Assembly (NCBI GenBank): GCA_030068145.1
Contig: JAPJBO010000747.1
Coordinates: forward strand, 1-64,000
Length of the DNA: 64,000 nucleotides
Direction: 5' to 3'
From: Diplonema papillatum
Taxonomy: Eukaryota > Euglenozoa > Diplonemea > Diplonemida > Diplonemidae
Shown here: in pieces, positions 32,956-43,821 of the stretch
How the letters are laid out: every line of letters begins with the position of its first letter
Position numbering within the stretch: position 1 is the first letter of the stretch
The notes under the pieces: generated by a model
The model's database searches: none
Told to the model about the DNA's origin: nothing
What the model saw: only the letters and a program-made list of their open reading frames with translations
Made by a program: the position numbers and the translations under genes

Positions 32956-33135
32956 AGCGTTTATTGTGGGTTAGAGGTTCGCTGTTTTAGGGTCTCCGGT
33001 TGACCATTGAGGCTGTGAGGTGGGTAGTATGAGGGATGTAGGTATGATTATACACTTTAACTACGGCTAGCCAAGTTTGTAAGTGTTGTGACCGACACCA
33101 GGAAGAAATTCGCTTTGAATTTAGTCTTGGGCCCC
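32956..33135 (+). repeat. Dispersed repeat E, copy 2
   Basis: About 90% similar to copy 1 across its length, with an extra TACACTTTAACTACGG segment that is also partly present in copy 3. It lies about 350 bp upstream of the kinase ORF. Confidence 0.85.
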
Positions 33136-33481
33136 GTCAATCGCAGTATGCAGGATCACACAAACGGGCTTGTAGCGTCAAGAAGCCCAAGGTCCTCAGT
33201 TTCAGGTCACCGGCCACTTCTAAGGTTGGAGGCGGAAGCGGGTTTCCGGACGCCTCTAGTCAGCTTTGTCAGTCTCTTTTATTCGGATCGGATCGTACCA
33301 ATTTTCAGCGAAACTGCTGCGCTATCTATCAGTTTCTTTGGACGCAAGTAGGTAAACTTCTGTTCAGCAGGAAGCCGCCCTTCCACATACACACGGGCGC
33401 ACCGACAAAAGAAAGCAGGGCACGCGGTGGTAACAGACAGGCGCCAGCACAATCTTGTAATGCGACACGAGCGTTGCGGTC

Positions 33482-34170
33482 ATGATCGCGCAGCAGGGTG
33501 CATTGCACGATGACCGGAAGATGCAGCGACGGACGAAGAGCGCACCGGCGCTGGGCGCAGACGCGAACAGGGGGAGGAGTCCGGTGACTCGGCTGCGGAG
33601 CACCGCCGCCCTGAATAAGGAAGAAAGCCTCGCCCGTAGCAGCCGCCTGATATTCGACACTGTGGCGGAGCGTGACAAGCTCGACGCCTTGGGCCAGCAG
33701 ACCAGCCGGGCCGGAGACGGCGCAGGCACAACGGGCAGAAAGAAGAAGAAAAAGAAGGACACCGGCGCGTCACCCGCGACCAACTCCCTCTCCTCCTCGT
33801 TCTCCTCCTACGCGTCTACGGCCCCTGACCCAGCGCAGAGCTGCGGGGCGTGGCTCAGGCACTGGTCAGAGGATGGCGCTGTCGCGTGGGCCACTGAATA
33901 CTTTGCCCGGAGAAGGTGACTTCTTCCTGCCAACGTGGCACGGCGAATCGGGCGATGTTTGCCTCGGCGAAGGCGGCGACGGGGTCGTCACGTTTGCTGT
34001 CGAAGCAACCCACAAGATTCCTTGCGTCCTGAAAGAACTGTACTCAGAAGGCGACCGCGAGATCATCATCCACGCCACGCTCGAACGCCGGCGCATTGTA
34101 CGCTTCTACGCCGACTTCTACGACGAGGACTCAGACACACGGTACATTGTCCTCGAGTTCATGTCCGGAG
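33482..34170 (+). CDS. Protein kinase, N-terminal region and N-lobe (partial)
   Basis: The upstream frame (from MIAQQGALHDD at 33482; MQRRTKSAPAL is also possible) is a basic, Ser-rich leader with a run of six lysines. It ends at a stop near 33918. The overlapping +1 frame then gives a kinase N-lobe: DVCLGEGGDGVVTFAVEA (glycine loop GEGGDG), CVLKEL (ATP-anchoring Lys), REIIIHATLERRRIVRFYAD (alpha-C Glu) and RYIVLEFMSGG (hinge). The N-lobe ends exactly at GGAG|GTACCC (34170/34171), a plausible intron donor. Moving from leader to N-lobe needs a frame change near 33900, so there is either an unrecognised small intron or a frameshift. The C-lobe (HRD, DFG, APE) was not found downstream; the gene may be broken or its remaining exons may be lost. 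Confidence 0.72.
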
Positions 34171-34580
34171 GTACCCACGCGCATGCATTTTGGCAATGAT
34201 GGTTGTATTTCCCACTGGAACGGATGCTGTGACGAACCTAATTTCTTCGTAACACATGGGGAGAAAGAGAGAAAGAGAGGAAACAGACAGTGAGGGTCTG
34301 GAGCGCCGGCGTCGTGGAAGCGCGGGCCCCCTTGCTAGTTAAAAACCCGCCCTGGAAGAGGCACCTATTACTCGCGGGGGGTAGGCCCCTGCGGAGGCCT
34401 TCTTCCGTGTGCCTCCACAAACCTTTCAAAGACCGCGGAGGCCAGCGAGCCGGAAAGGTGTGTGACTGTGCACCGACACGTGGCAGAATAGCCCCATTAT
34501 TGCACCATCCGCTTTACGTGGCGGAACTCCTGTTTTGGTCCTGACACTTCGGAAAGAACCAGCTACTCAATGGTTCGGTG
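34171..34580. other. Spacer after the kinase exon
   Basis: No further kinase exon could be supported. It is probably intron or decayed sequence. Confidence 0.4.
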
Positions 34581-34587
34581 GCTACAG

Positions 34588-34868
34588 CTTTGGCTCCAGC
34601 TTTGGCTCCAACTTTGGCTCCAGCTTTGGCTCCAGCTTTGGCTCCAGCTTTGGCTCCAGCTTTGGCTCCAGCTTTGGCTCCAGCTTTGGCTCCAGCTTTG
34701 GCTCCAGCTTTGGCTCCAGCTTTGGCTCCAGCTTTGGCTCCAGCTTTGGCTCCAGCTTTGGCTCCAGCTTTGGCTCCAGCTTTGGCTCCAGCTTTGGCTC
34801 CAGCTTTGACACTAGCTTTGGCTCCAGCTTTGGCTCCAGTTATGGCTCTAACTTGGCTCCAGCTTTGG
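34588..34868 (+). repeat. 12-bp tandem array GCTTTGGCTCCA
   Basis: About 23 nearly perfect 12-bp units, fading rightward into GCTTTAGCTCA variants. All three forward frames and one reverse frame are open across it (LAPA, FGSS, WLQL, KLEP), as expected for a period divisible by three. It adjoins CAGCTTCTGAGGCCGGACTT (34916), a fragment of repeat D. Confidence 0.95.
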
Positions 34869-34989
34869 CTCAGCTTTAGCTCAGCTTTATCTCAGCCTCA
34901 GCTCAGCTTTAGCCCCAGCTTCTGAGGCCGGACTTCCACCGTAACTCTGTCGCCCCTTCGACGGGCTCGGACTTAAACGCCGCGTACTA

Positions 34990-36189
34990 TCAGCGGGGCA
35001 CAAGGACGTAAAAAGTGTTCAGGGGGTGCTGCTGCTGCTGTTGCAGCAGCTGCTGCGACGGGAGCGACCCGGCTGGCACCTGGAAAGGCTGGGCGTACGG
35101 CATGGCCGGATGGGGACGGCTGCAAGCGGAGGACACCACGTATTGGACGGCACCCTGCACGGGCTGCGGGAACCCCGGGGAAATCTGCTGCATGAACACG
35201 GCGCCGGCAGGCAGGGTGGCGGCCGGAACGAAGGAGCACCGCACCGCCCGCGGCGCCTCGCAGGGCTGCTGGTAGAAGCCAGCCGCCGCCGGCGTCTGCG
35301 AAACCGGGTACGCCGGGGGCGGCTGCGGGATGTCTTCGTCCATCAGCAGCCGCAGCTCGTTGTGCAGCGACGACGGCGGCGACGCAGCCGGCTTCTGCTG
35401 TCTATTGCCGGCGACGGCCGCCCCGCAAACAGCCCCTCCCCGGAGCTGCTGCGGCAGCCCGCCAGCCAGCTGCTGGCGGGCGGGGCCCCCGTTCCACACA
35501 AATCCGTTGCACGAGGAAACCCCCGTCGACGGTATCGAAAACGACGACGACCCGACCCCTCCAGGACAAGACCCGCTTTCGAAGCCGGGTCCCTTGCCGC
35601 CTGCAGACCCTTGCGAGTCGGAGGACGAAGGGCCGGTGCCCGTCAGGTTGTTGATGACGACGTTCAGCCTTTTCCAAGCTTTCCGCTTCTTCGACTGGAC
35701 CCGGTAGATGTGCACGTGGGGGCATTCATCCTTGAGCTCGCAGCTGCCGGAAAAGTGGTCGGGGCACTTGGTGTGCCACGACAGATCGGTGCGCCAGGTG
35801 ACCTGGCACGTCTTGCACTGCAGGAACACCTGCGTCCCCGCCATGCGCGACGTCCGGACCCACTCGTTGTGCCCGCAGGGCCGGCTCTGCGAGAGCGGCC
35901 ACGACGACAGAGTGCTCGCAGCCGGCGTACCTTTGCCCTTGCTCCTGCCCCCGGCCCCCCCCGGCCGCGGGAAGGCGGCGCCCTGCTTCGCGGCCTGCTC
36001 GTTCGCCTCCCCTGGCAGCCTGTCGTGCGCAGCAGGGCCCGCCGGCGACACCGGGTTGTTGTTGCTGAAGGTCGCCGATCCCATCCAGCTGTCCCCGCCG
36101 CTGTCGCCTATCAGCGACGGCGGTGATTCATCCCACTCGTCCTCCCGCTCTAAAGAACTGTCGAGGCATATGCCGCCCCACCGAGACAT
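34990..36189 (-). CDS. CCCH zinc-finger protein, putative RNA-binding
   Basis: A single-exon ORF of 399 residues starting MSRWGGICLDSS. An acidic, Ser-rich N-terminus is followed by a compact Cys/His domain at about 105-162. It contains C105, a CxxC pair (C125, C128) in QVFLQCKTCQVTW, then a canonical C-x7-C-x5-C-x3-H finger (C142, C150, C156, H160; CPDHFSGSC then ECPHVH). The rest is low-complexity Gly, Ser, Pro and Gln, including LLQQQQQ near the C-terminus. CCCH fingers usually bind RNA, so a post-transcriptional regulator is the likely role; the exact orthologue is unknown. Codon use is strongly GC-rich like the PLD and SMYD-like genes, which supports a host gene. The next gene (kinase, +) converges with it across the 12-bp array. 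Confidence 0.82.
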   Translation of the reverse strand: MSRWGGICLDSSLEREDEWDESPPSLIGDSGGDSWMGSATFSNNNPVSPAGPAAHDRLPGEANEQAAKQGAAFPRPGGAGGRSKGKGTPAASTLSSWPLSQSRPCGHNEWVRTSRMAGTQVFLQCKTCQVTWRTDLSWHTKCPDHFSGSCELKDECPHVHIYRVQSKKRKAWKRLNVVINNLTGTGPSSSDSQGSAGGKGPGFESGSCPGGVGSSSFSIPSTGVSSCNGFVWNGGPARQQLAGGLPQQLRGGAVCGAAVAGNRQQKPAASPPSSLHNELRLLMDEDIPQPPPAYPVSQTPAAAGFYQQPCEAPRAVRCSFVPAATLPAGAVFMQQISPGFPQPVQGAVQYVVSSACSRPHPAMPYAQPFQVPAGSLPSQQLLQQQQQHPLNTFYVLVPR

Positions 36190-36613
36190 ACCGCTGCTGT
36201 GCTGGTGGTCGTGCTGCTCGCAGATCGGAGAGCCAAAACGGGTGTCTCAGCCTTTTCAAAACGACCGGGAAGTCGGCTGAAACAGGGAAGCTACCGGGAA
36301 AAGGTGTGCACACGCGCCCGAGTGTTACAACCTGGTGGGATTGCGGGATAATGAAACCTCGGGGATGAAAGACTGCGTGTTGTTGTTTTTTTTTTTTCCC
36401 CCCGTTCAAAGAAGGAATGTGAAATCGGTATTAAAAAAAAGGGCGAAGGGCGGATTGGGAGTAGAGCGGGAGAAGGTATAATATCCTCCTTTTCGCAGCG
36501 CGGAACGCTTTTTAGACTGCTCAAGTCGGTTATTTTGTGTTTTTTTTCCGACGAATCGTGTATAGTACTGATTTGTGAGGATTCAGCTTCGTGTGTGGTG
36601 TGAGACAGTGGGA
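36190..36613. promoter_or_regulatory. Upstream region of the CCCH gene
   Basis: Presumed promoter and 5' leader of the minus-strand CCCH gene. No recognised element is seen apart from a T-tract near 36387-36400. Confidence 0.3.
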
Positions 36614-36705
36614 TGAAGTGTGAAAACGGGTTTTTGCCTAGAGGCTTTTCGTGTTATTTTGCAAATGCTTTGAGCTATCTTTGTGTCTGTGCTTTCAGTC
36701 GTCTT
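36614..36705 (+). repeat. Dispersed repeat B, copy 3
   Basis: Nearly identical to 8043-8135 over about 90 bp, including AGCTATCTTTGTGTCTGTGC and the terminal TTTCAGTCGTC. Confidence 0.85.
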
Positions 36706-38276
36706 CTTAACCAAGAAGCTTTCTTCTTCTTTTTCTCCGAATGGGGGACTCTTTTGATTGGGATAGGACCGGACGGGACTAAGAACACGCAGAGGAGCCG
36801 AAGGTTGCGGTGGCTAAAGGGTGATTTTTTCGCGAGGAGGCTCGATGTAACTTTTTACTTTTTGCACTCCTGGGACTTGCCAACTTCAACTTGGGTACCT
36901 CGTGGGACTGGGACCACGTTGCCCAGACGGAAAAGCACTAAGGAGGGGTTGTTGTTTGAAGCCTTTTCCGCCTTTTGTTTCGTTTGCTCCCTTTTTTTTT
37001 TTTCCGCGCTCCCGTCGATTGCCCCCGTCTCAAGCGACGACTGTTAGACTGGCCCGGGGGGGTTGATCCTCTAAGGTTTTCTTTTCCGGCGGGAGTTGAG
37101 TCAATCCTTCTCCGTGTTCCCGGCGGTACCCGCTAAGTCGGCTGCCTGCGACGGCTTTTTCCTTCTAATTTTCCCGTGTCAGTCAAGCCCGCTCAATTTT
37201 TGTTGTTGGCGCGGCGAAATTCGCTCGGATTAGTCTTTGCTTTTACAATTCTTTTCGCTGTCAAAAAAAGAAGATCTTTTTACGACGGGTTCTCTTACTT
37301 CGAGATTGTCGTTTTTTTTTTCTCTTATATTCGTTGGTGCGTAGGGGGAGGGGTAGGAGATGGTGTGTACTGTGTAGCAAAAAGATCCTGGCGAGGTGAA
37401 TTGAGCTCGGTATCCTGGAGGTAACGCAAGAGCTGGCTTGGGGTGAGATGCGGTCGCCCGCGTGTCCTGTCTGCTTCATCTTTAAAGCACGAACAAGACT
37501 CTGCGAGGGTCCCAGCTGCTTGGGTAGGTCCTGAGCTCCATCGTTTACAGCAGTGGACTACGACGGTATTCTGATCATCTTGGATCCCCACGCTCTCGTT
37601 CTTGATTAATGAAGACATTCTTGTCGAGTGCTTTCGCAGAAGTTCGTCTTCGCGATATCAGCCATTCTCCTAGCGACCGTTCAAATATGGAAGAAACCAT
37701 CTGGTTGGTCAACTCATCGTCATTTTCTTTGGCCCGAGGGCGTTTTTGAACTGTTTTGAATCCGATATTTTCATTCCGACCCACCGTGGGCACCGGAGCT
37801 CGATATCTGGCGGGCTATAGATCCCAAAATTAGGTTCTGCGAAAAACGCATTTTCATGTTTTGCCATCGAGGGGGTCGCCAGATTTTTGGTAGCACCCCG
37901 GGAGTTTTCAGGCACGCTCCGGATTAGAATTCTTTGATTGGCCAAATTAGAGGCGGGGATGGTGGGTGTATGGGCTGCGACAGCTTTCTCCTGTGTCACC
38001 GTACTATACCACTAGGGCAGCACGAGGGCCTAGACCCTGTGGGCTTAGGCTCTTTATCCAGGGCACCTATTGCTCAGGAAGAAGAGATTCTGCGTGTCGT
38101 AAAGCCTCGGCAGAACTGCAAGCGGGGGAACCTAAGAAATACTCGACGTTGCTGCTTCGACTCCGAATGGAAGGGAGGAAGAGAGGTAGAGGGGCAAATA
38201 CAATACAAATACAATCTGATTTGTTCTTCGCTTACACCATCGTGTGTTGCTTTCTCACTCAGGACTTTGACTAGCG
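36706..38276. other. Unassigned 1.6-kb region
   Basis: No domain is recognised. Pyrimidine-rich tracts are frequent at 36720-37330. Confidence 0.5.
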
Positions 38277-41200
38277 GCAGCAGTTAAAGTTCGGGAAACA
38301 GTAAAGTTCGGGCGAAGCTAAGTTCGGGCGAAGCTAAAGTTCTGGCGAAGCGAAGTTCTGGTAAAGCAAATGGGCGATGCTAAGTTCGGGCGAAGCAAAG
38401 CATAGTTCGGGTGAAGCGAAGTTCTGGTGAGGCTAATTCTGGTGAAAGCATAGTTCGGGCGAGCAAAGTGCTGGTGAGGCACATGGGCGATGCTAAGTTC
38501 GGGCGAAGCAAAGCATAGTTCGGGTGAAGCTAAGTTCTGGTGAGGCTAATTCTGGTTGAAGCAAAGTTCGGGCGAAGCAAAGCAAAGTTCGGGCGAAGCA
38601 AAGCTAAGTTCGGGCGATGCTAAGTTCTGGTGAAGCAAAGCTCGGGCGAAGCAAAGCATAGTTCGGGTGAAGCGGAGTTCTGGTGAGGCTAAGTTCTGGT
38701 GAAAGCATAGTTCGGGCGAGCAAAGTGCTGGTGAGGCAAATGGGCGATGCTAAGTTCGGGCGAAGCAAAGCATAGTCGGGTGAAGCTAAGTTCTGGTGAG
38801 GCTAATTCTGGTGAAAGCAAAGTTCGGGCGAAGCAAAGAAAAGTTCGGGCGAAGCAAAGCAAAGTTCGGGTGAAGCTAAGTTCTGGTGAGGCTAATTCTG
38901 GTGAAAGCAAAGTTCGGGCGAAGCAAAGCAAAGTTCGGGTGATGCTAAGTTCTGGTGAAGCAAAGCTCGGGCGAAGCAAAGCATAGTTCGGGTGAAGCGA
39001 AGTTCTGGTGAGGCTAAGTTCTGGTGAAAGCATAGTTCGGGCGAGCAAAGTGCTGGTGAGGCACATGGGCGATGCTAAGTTCGGGCGAAGCAAAGCATAG
39101 TTCGGGTGAAGCTAAGTTCTGGTGAGGCTAATTCTGGTGAAAGCAAAGTTCGGGCGAAGCAAAGCAAAGTTCGGGCGAAGCAAAGCAAAGTTCGGGTGAA
39201 GCTAAGTTCTGGTGAGGCAAATTCTGGTGAAAGCAAAGTTCGGGCGAAGCGAAGCAAAGCAAAGTTCGGGCGATGCTAAGTTTTGGTGAAGCAAAGTTCG
39301 GGCGAAGCAAAGCATAGTTCGGGCGATGCTAAGGTCTGATGAAGCAAAGTTCGGGCGAAGCAAAGCTAAGTTCGGGCGATGCTAAGTTCTGGTGAAGCAA
39401 AGCTCGGGCGAAGCAAAGCATAGTTCGGGTGAAGCGGAGTTCTGGTGAGGCTAAGTTCTGGTGAAAGCATAGTTCGGGCGAGCAAAGTGCTGGTGAGGCA
39501 AATGGGCGATGCTAAGTTCGGGCGAAGCAAAGCATAGTCGGGTGAAGCTAAGTTCTGGTGAGGCTAATTCTGGTGAAAGCAAAGTTCGGGCGAAGCAAAG
39601 AAAAGTTCGGGCGAAGCAAAGCAAAGTTCGGGTGAAGCTAAGTTCTGGTGAGGCTAATTCTGGTGAAAGCAAAGTTCGGGCGAAGCAAAGCAAAGTTCGG
39701 GCGAAGCAAAGCAAAGTTCGGGCGAAGCAAAGCAAAGTTCGGGCGATGCTAAGTTCTGGTGAAGCAAAGTTCGGGCGAAGCAAAGCATAGTTCGGGCGAT
39801 GCTAAGGTCTGATGAAGCTAAGTTCGGGCGAAGCAAAGCTAAGTTCGGGCGATGCTAAGTTCTGGTGAAGCAAAGCTCGGGCGAAGCAAAGCATAGTTCG
39901 GGTGAAGCGAAGTTCTGGTGAGGCTAAGTTCTGGTGAAAGCATAGTTCGGGCGAGCAAAGTGCTGGTGAGGCACATGGGCGATGCTAAGTTCGGGCGAAG
40001 CAAAGCATAGTTCGGGTGAAGCTAAGTTCTGGTGAGGCTAATTCTGGTGAAAGCAAAGTTCGGGCGAAGCAAAGCAAAGTTCGGGCGAAGCAAAGCAAAG
40101 TTCGGGCGATGCTAAGTTCTGGTGAAGCAAAGCTCGGGCGAAGCAAAGCATAGTTCGGGTGAAGCGGAGTTCTGGTGAGGCTAAGTTCTGGTGAAAGCAT
40201 AGTTCGGGCGAGCAAAGTGCTGGTGAGGCAAATGGGCGATGCTAAGTTCGGGCGAAGCAAAGCATAGTCGGGTGAAGCTAAGTTCTGGTGAGGCTAATTC
40301 TGGTGAAAGCAAAGTTCGGGCGAAGCAAAGAAAAGTTCGGGCGAAGCAAAGCAAAGTTCGGGTGAAGCTAAGTTCTGGTGAGGCTAATTCTGGTGAAAGC
40401 AAAGTTCGGGCGAAGCAAAGCAAAGTTCGGGCGAAGCAAAGCAAAGTTCGGGTGATGCTAAGTTCTGGTGAAGCAAAGCTCGGGCGAAGCAAAGCAAAGT
40501 TCGGGTGAAGCGAAGTTCTGGTGAGGCTAAGTTCTGGTGAAAGCATAGTTCGGGCGAGCAAAGTGCTGGTGAGGCACATGGGCGATGCTAAGTTCGGGCG
40601 AAGCAAAGCATAGTTCGGGTGAAGCTAAGTTCTGGTGAGGCTAATTCTGGTGAAAGCAAAGTTCGGGCGAAGCAAAGCAAAGTTCGGGCGAAGCAAAGCA
40701 AAGTTCGGGCGAAGCAAAGCAAAGTTCGGGCGATGCTAAGTTCTGGTGAAGCAAAGTTCGGGCGAAGCAAAGCATAGTTCGGGCGATGCTAAGGTCTGAT
40801 GAAGCTAAGTTCGGGCGAAGCAAAGCTAAGTTCGGGCGATGCTAAGTTCTGGTGAAGCAAAGCTCGGGCGAAGCAAAGCATAGTTCGGGTGAAGCGAAGT
40901 TCTGGTGAGGCTAAGTTCTGGTGAAAGCATAGTTCGGGCGAGCAAAGTGCTGGTGAGGCACATGGGCGATGCTAAGTTCGGGCGAAGCAAAGCATAGTTC
41001 GGGTGAAGCTAAGTTCTGGTGAGGCTAATTCTGGTGAAAGCAAAGTTCGGGCGAAGCAAAGCAAAGTTCGGGCGAAGCAAAGCAAAGTTCGGGCGATGCT
41101 AAGTTCTGGTGAAGCAAAGCTCGGGCGAAGCAAAGCATAGTTCGGGTGAAGCGAAGTTCTGGTGAGGCTAAGTTCTGGTGAAAGCATAGTTCGGGCAAAG

Positions 41201-42065
41201 CAAAGCAAAGTTCGGGCGAAGCAAAGCAAAGTTCGGGCGAAGCAAAGCAAAGTTCGGGCGAAGCAAAGCAAAGTTCGGGCGATGCTAAGTTCTGGTGAAG
41301 CAAAGCTCGGGCGAAGCAAAGCATAGTTCGGGTGAAGCGAAGTTCTGGTGAGGCTAAGTTCTGGTGAAAGCATAGTTCGGGCAAAGCAAAGCAAAGTTCG
41401 GGCGAAGCAAAGCAAAGTTCGGGCGAAGCAAAGCAAAGTTCGGGCGATGCTAAGTTCTGGTGAAGCAAAGCTCGGGCGAAGCAAAGCATAGTTCGGGTGA
41501 AGCGAAGTTCTGGTGAGGCTAAGTTCTGGTGAAAGCATAGTTCGGGCAAAGCAAAGCAAAGTTCGGGCGAAGCAAAGCAAAGTTCGGGCGAAGCAAAGCA
41601 AAGTTCGGGCGAAGCAAAGCAAAGTTCGGGCGATGCTAAGTTCTGGTGAAGCAAAGTTCGGGCGAAGCAAAGCATAGTTCGGGCGATGCTAAGGTCTGAT
41701 GAAGCAAAGTTCGGGCGAAGCAAAGCAAAGTTCGGGCGAGGCTAAGTTCTGGTTAAGCAAAGTTCGGGCAAAGCAAAGCATGAGGCTAAGTTCTGGTGAA
41801 AGCAAAGTTCAGGCGAAGCAAAGCAAAATTCGGGCGAAGCAAAGTTCTGGTGAGGCAAATGGGCGATGCTACGTTCTGGTAGGCTGACTCAAACTACCCA
41901 AGGTGACCCAAAACTGCCAGATATTGAGAGACTCGCAAGTTTCGGGCACATTAGACCCGAAAACCAACAAATCCCGAAGAATCATTTTCGACCGGAAAAG
42001 TGTCCTCGGCCGGGTTCGAACTGGGGTCTTCAAGCCCTGAAGGCGTGCGCCGTTCACTCTGCCAT
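38277..42065 (-). mobile_element. SINE-satellite composite element, copy 2 (expanded)
   Basis: Read on the minus strand it starts with an A box (TGGCAGAGTGAAC at 42063-42051) and a B box (AGTTCGAACC near 42021-42012), and continues with the same SINE body as copy 1. A 3.6-kb GAACTTTGCTTCGCCC array follows (41880-38290), and the element closes with the same tail, GAACTTTAACTGCTGCC (ending 38277). It is five times longer than copy 1, entirely because of the array. Confidence 0.85.
38290..41880 (-). repeat. 3.6-kb satellite array with higher-order structure
   Basis: The base unit is about 16-21 bp, GTTCGGGCGAAGCAAAGCAAA with variants GTTCTGGTGAAGC and GGCGATGCTAA on the plus strand. Blocks of about 590-740 bp marked by GTGCTGGTGAGGCACATGGG recur at about 38468, 39050, 39488, 39958, 40200, 40560 and 40950. 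The last third is a shorter-period expansion. Confidence 0.95.
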
Positions 42066-43430
42066 CACGGTGTCAGTTCCAGGGAAAAAAGGTCCAGGCA
42101 AAAAAGTGCCCCGGGCTTCGCCCGCGGACCCCCTAAAAAGTGGGGTTGGCTCGATAGAGCTATTAGCATACCTCTAGTCTCGGAAAATGGAGCTGGATAC
42201 CACCAGCCTGTCACCATCCCCTTCGTCCACATCGAGATCGTCTTCGGACGACGTTGTCAAGTAACCCTAGTTTTTGATAATTGTGTGGTGAAGATTGGGC
42301 TCGGAATCCACGCATGGAGCAAGGCGCCTTTCTGCGCTGACTTTTCCTTGACGTTTTGCCTTCCGCTCGTACAACAGATGACTGGGCGTAGCTCGCATCA
42401 GCCAGGATCACCCGTTGTTGACTCCGGCTTTGAATAACCGCCTCCCTCGCATGCTCACCGATGGAGGCTCCGTTGGGTTTCTACGCGTCAACAAATGAAG
42501 CCGGATTTCGTTGACTGCTTTGCCCTGGGCGCTTGTTTCTTCGGTACAGAGGCGCAGAGGCGCGAGGAAACGCCGCGGATGGCCCGTGGCCCTCCAACAC
42601 TGCATTAGCACTACGTAGTATCCTCTACGTGCTGTAGAACGGTATGTGGTAGCACCTCAGTATTGGGCCCAATACCTGGCATACGAGGATGGATATCCAG
42701 ACGGGCGCTAAGGTGCCCTCGGGAGGTGGATGGATACTGCGCGTGGGTGAGCGTGTACCATGGGTATACACAGTACGTATGCGTAGTGGGACGTTTGCTA
42801 AAAAAACGAGAAAAGAAACAGGTGCCACCGGGTACAACGGAGCTAACAGCAGTCTAGTTCTAAGCAACAGTGGTCGTCCAAGAAGGCTCGGGCCGCACAT
42901 GATGTTGAGTCTCAGCTGGGAGACGATTGGTGCAACGGTGCAGCCACAGTAAAGCGAGTTTTTTCCATTCCCTGCCCCGATTCGGAATGTGATTGACTCA
43001 CTCTAGTGATTAGCGTTCTTGCCTTATGAATACCAGTCTCTGTCATTTGCCAGTCTTTGATTTTCATTTCATGCGTGGTTGACCATTATATTACCAACAG
43101 GAGAGGTAATGATTCTTCCGTCGTCCTGAAGCTCTAGAGCTTCCAGGAGGGGAGGACCCCTTTCCTATATTGGGCATGACCCCTTTTCCCGAACTGGGGG
43201 TGACAATTTCAAACGTCACTGTGTACAAGCCGGCAAGACTTACCGGCCAAAGGACTCGGAAACGATTCGTCAGCCGTGTACACGTGGGCGCGACTCGACA
43301 CGATTATGTGAGACAAAACGAGTGATGAACAGCCCCTCGTTTTTTTCGCGAAACGCCGCATGGAAATGAGACACTCGACCAGTCTGACGGGATTGCGTTT
43401 GCACTGATTGCTCGTCATACGATGGTGCAC
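42066..43430. other. Unassigned 1.4-kb region
   Basis: No gene is recognised. GAATGTGATTGACTCACTCT at about 42984 also occurs at 62268. The palindrome GAAGCTCTAGAGCTTC lies near 43129. Confidence 0.5.
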
Positions 43431-43760
43431 AAGGGTGCCAGCAAGGCCGAGAGCCTCCAACAGCCTCAGCCCCATCCTCAGAAACGCGGTTGCTCTGTCA
43501 GTGCGCTTTTCTTGCAGCAGGGCGCGAGCTGCTATCTCCGCATGCTCAGCTACCGCGATCGACGCTTTGGCGGGGCCTTCAACTAAGTACGTGTTCAGCG
43601 CACTACACCGCAAAAGCCACTGCAGCGAAGCTCTCTAAAAGCTCCCGGGACCATTTGCGATACAAGCGACATTTGGATGCAGCGGCTTTGGTGCAGCAAA
43701 AACGACGGAAAGGTGAGCAGGACCGTTGGCGGCTCCCAGTCGGATGCTTGGTAATTCCGC
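43430..43760 (-). pseudogene. Tandem broken copy of the SMYD-like C-terminal exon
   Basis: A degenerate duplicate of about 330 bp of the exon just upstream on the minus strand, offset by about 436 bp. It keeps SALNTYLVEGPAKAS and AEHAEIAARALLQEK but has an in-frame stop before RASLQWLLR and lacks the CAG|GTAACG donor. Confidence 0.85.
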
Positions 43761-43821
43761 TGCCGGCAAGACTTGCGTCAAAAGGATTCGGAAACGAGAC
43801 ACTCGACCGGCCTCACGTTAC

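Noticed and set aside
34290-34544. Kinase activation segment (KVCDC ... PLYVAELLF)
   Set aside because: A faint resemblance to DFG...APE only; key residues are missing and the frame starts in unrelated sequence.
34535-34925. LAPA, FGSS and WLQL repeat proteins
   Set aside because: Three frames over one 12-bp array are equally open and all end with the array.
35026-36126. 366-codon plus-strand ORF opposite the CCCH gene
   Set aside because: An antisense shadow of the CCCH zinc-finger gene, Arg-rich and without domains.
36613-37047. 144-codon ORF starting in repeat B
   Set aside because: Its first third is the dispersed repeat, and similar reading at 8043 does not continue; not a gene.
38689-41723. 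ASPELCF / LLCFART repeat proteins
   Set aside because: Generated by the SINE-internal satellite; no conserved start or domain.
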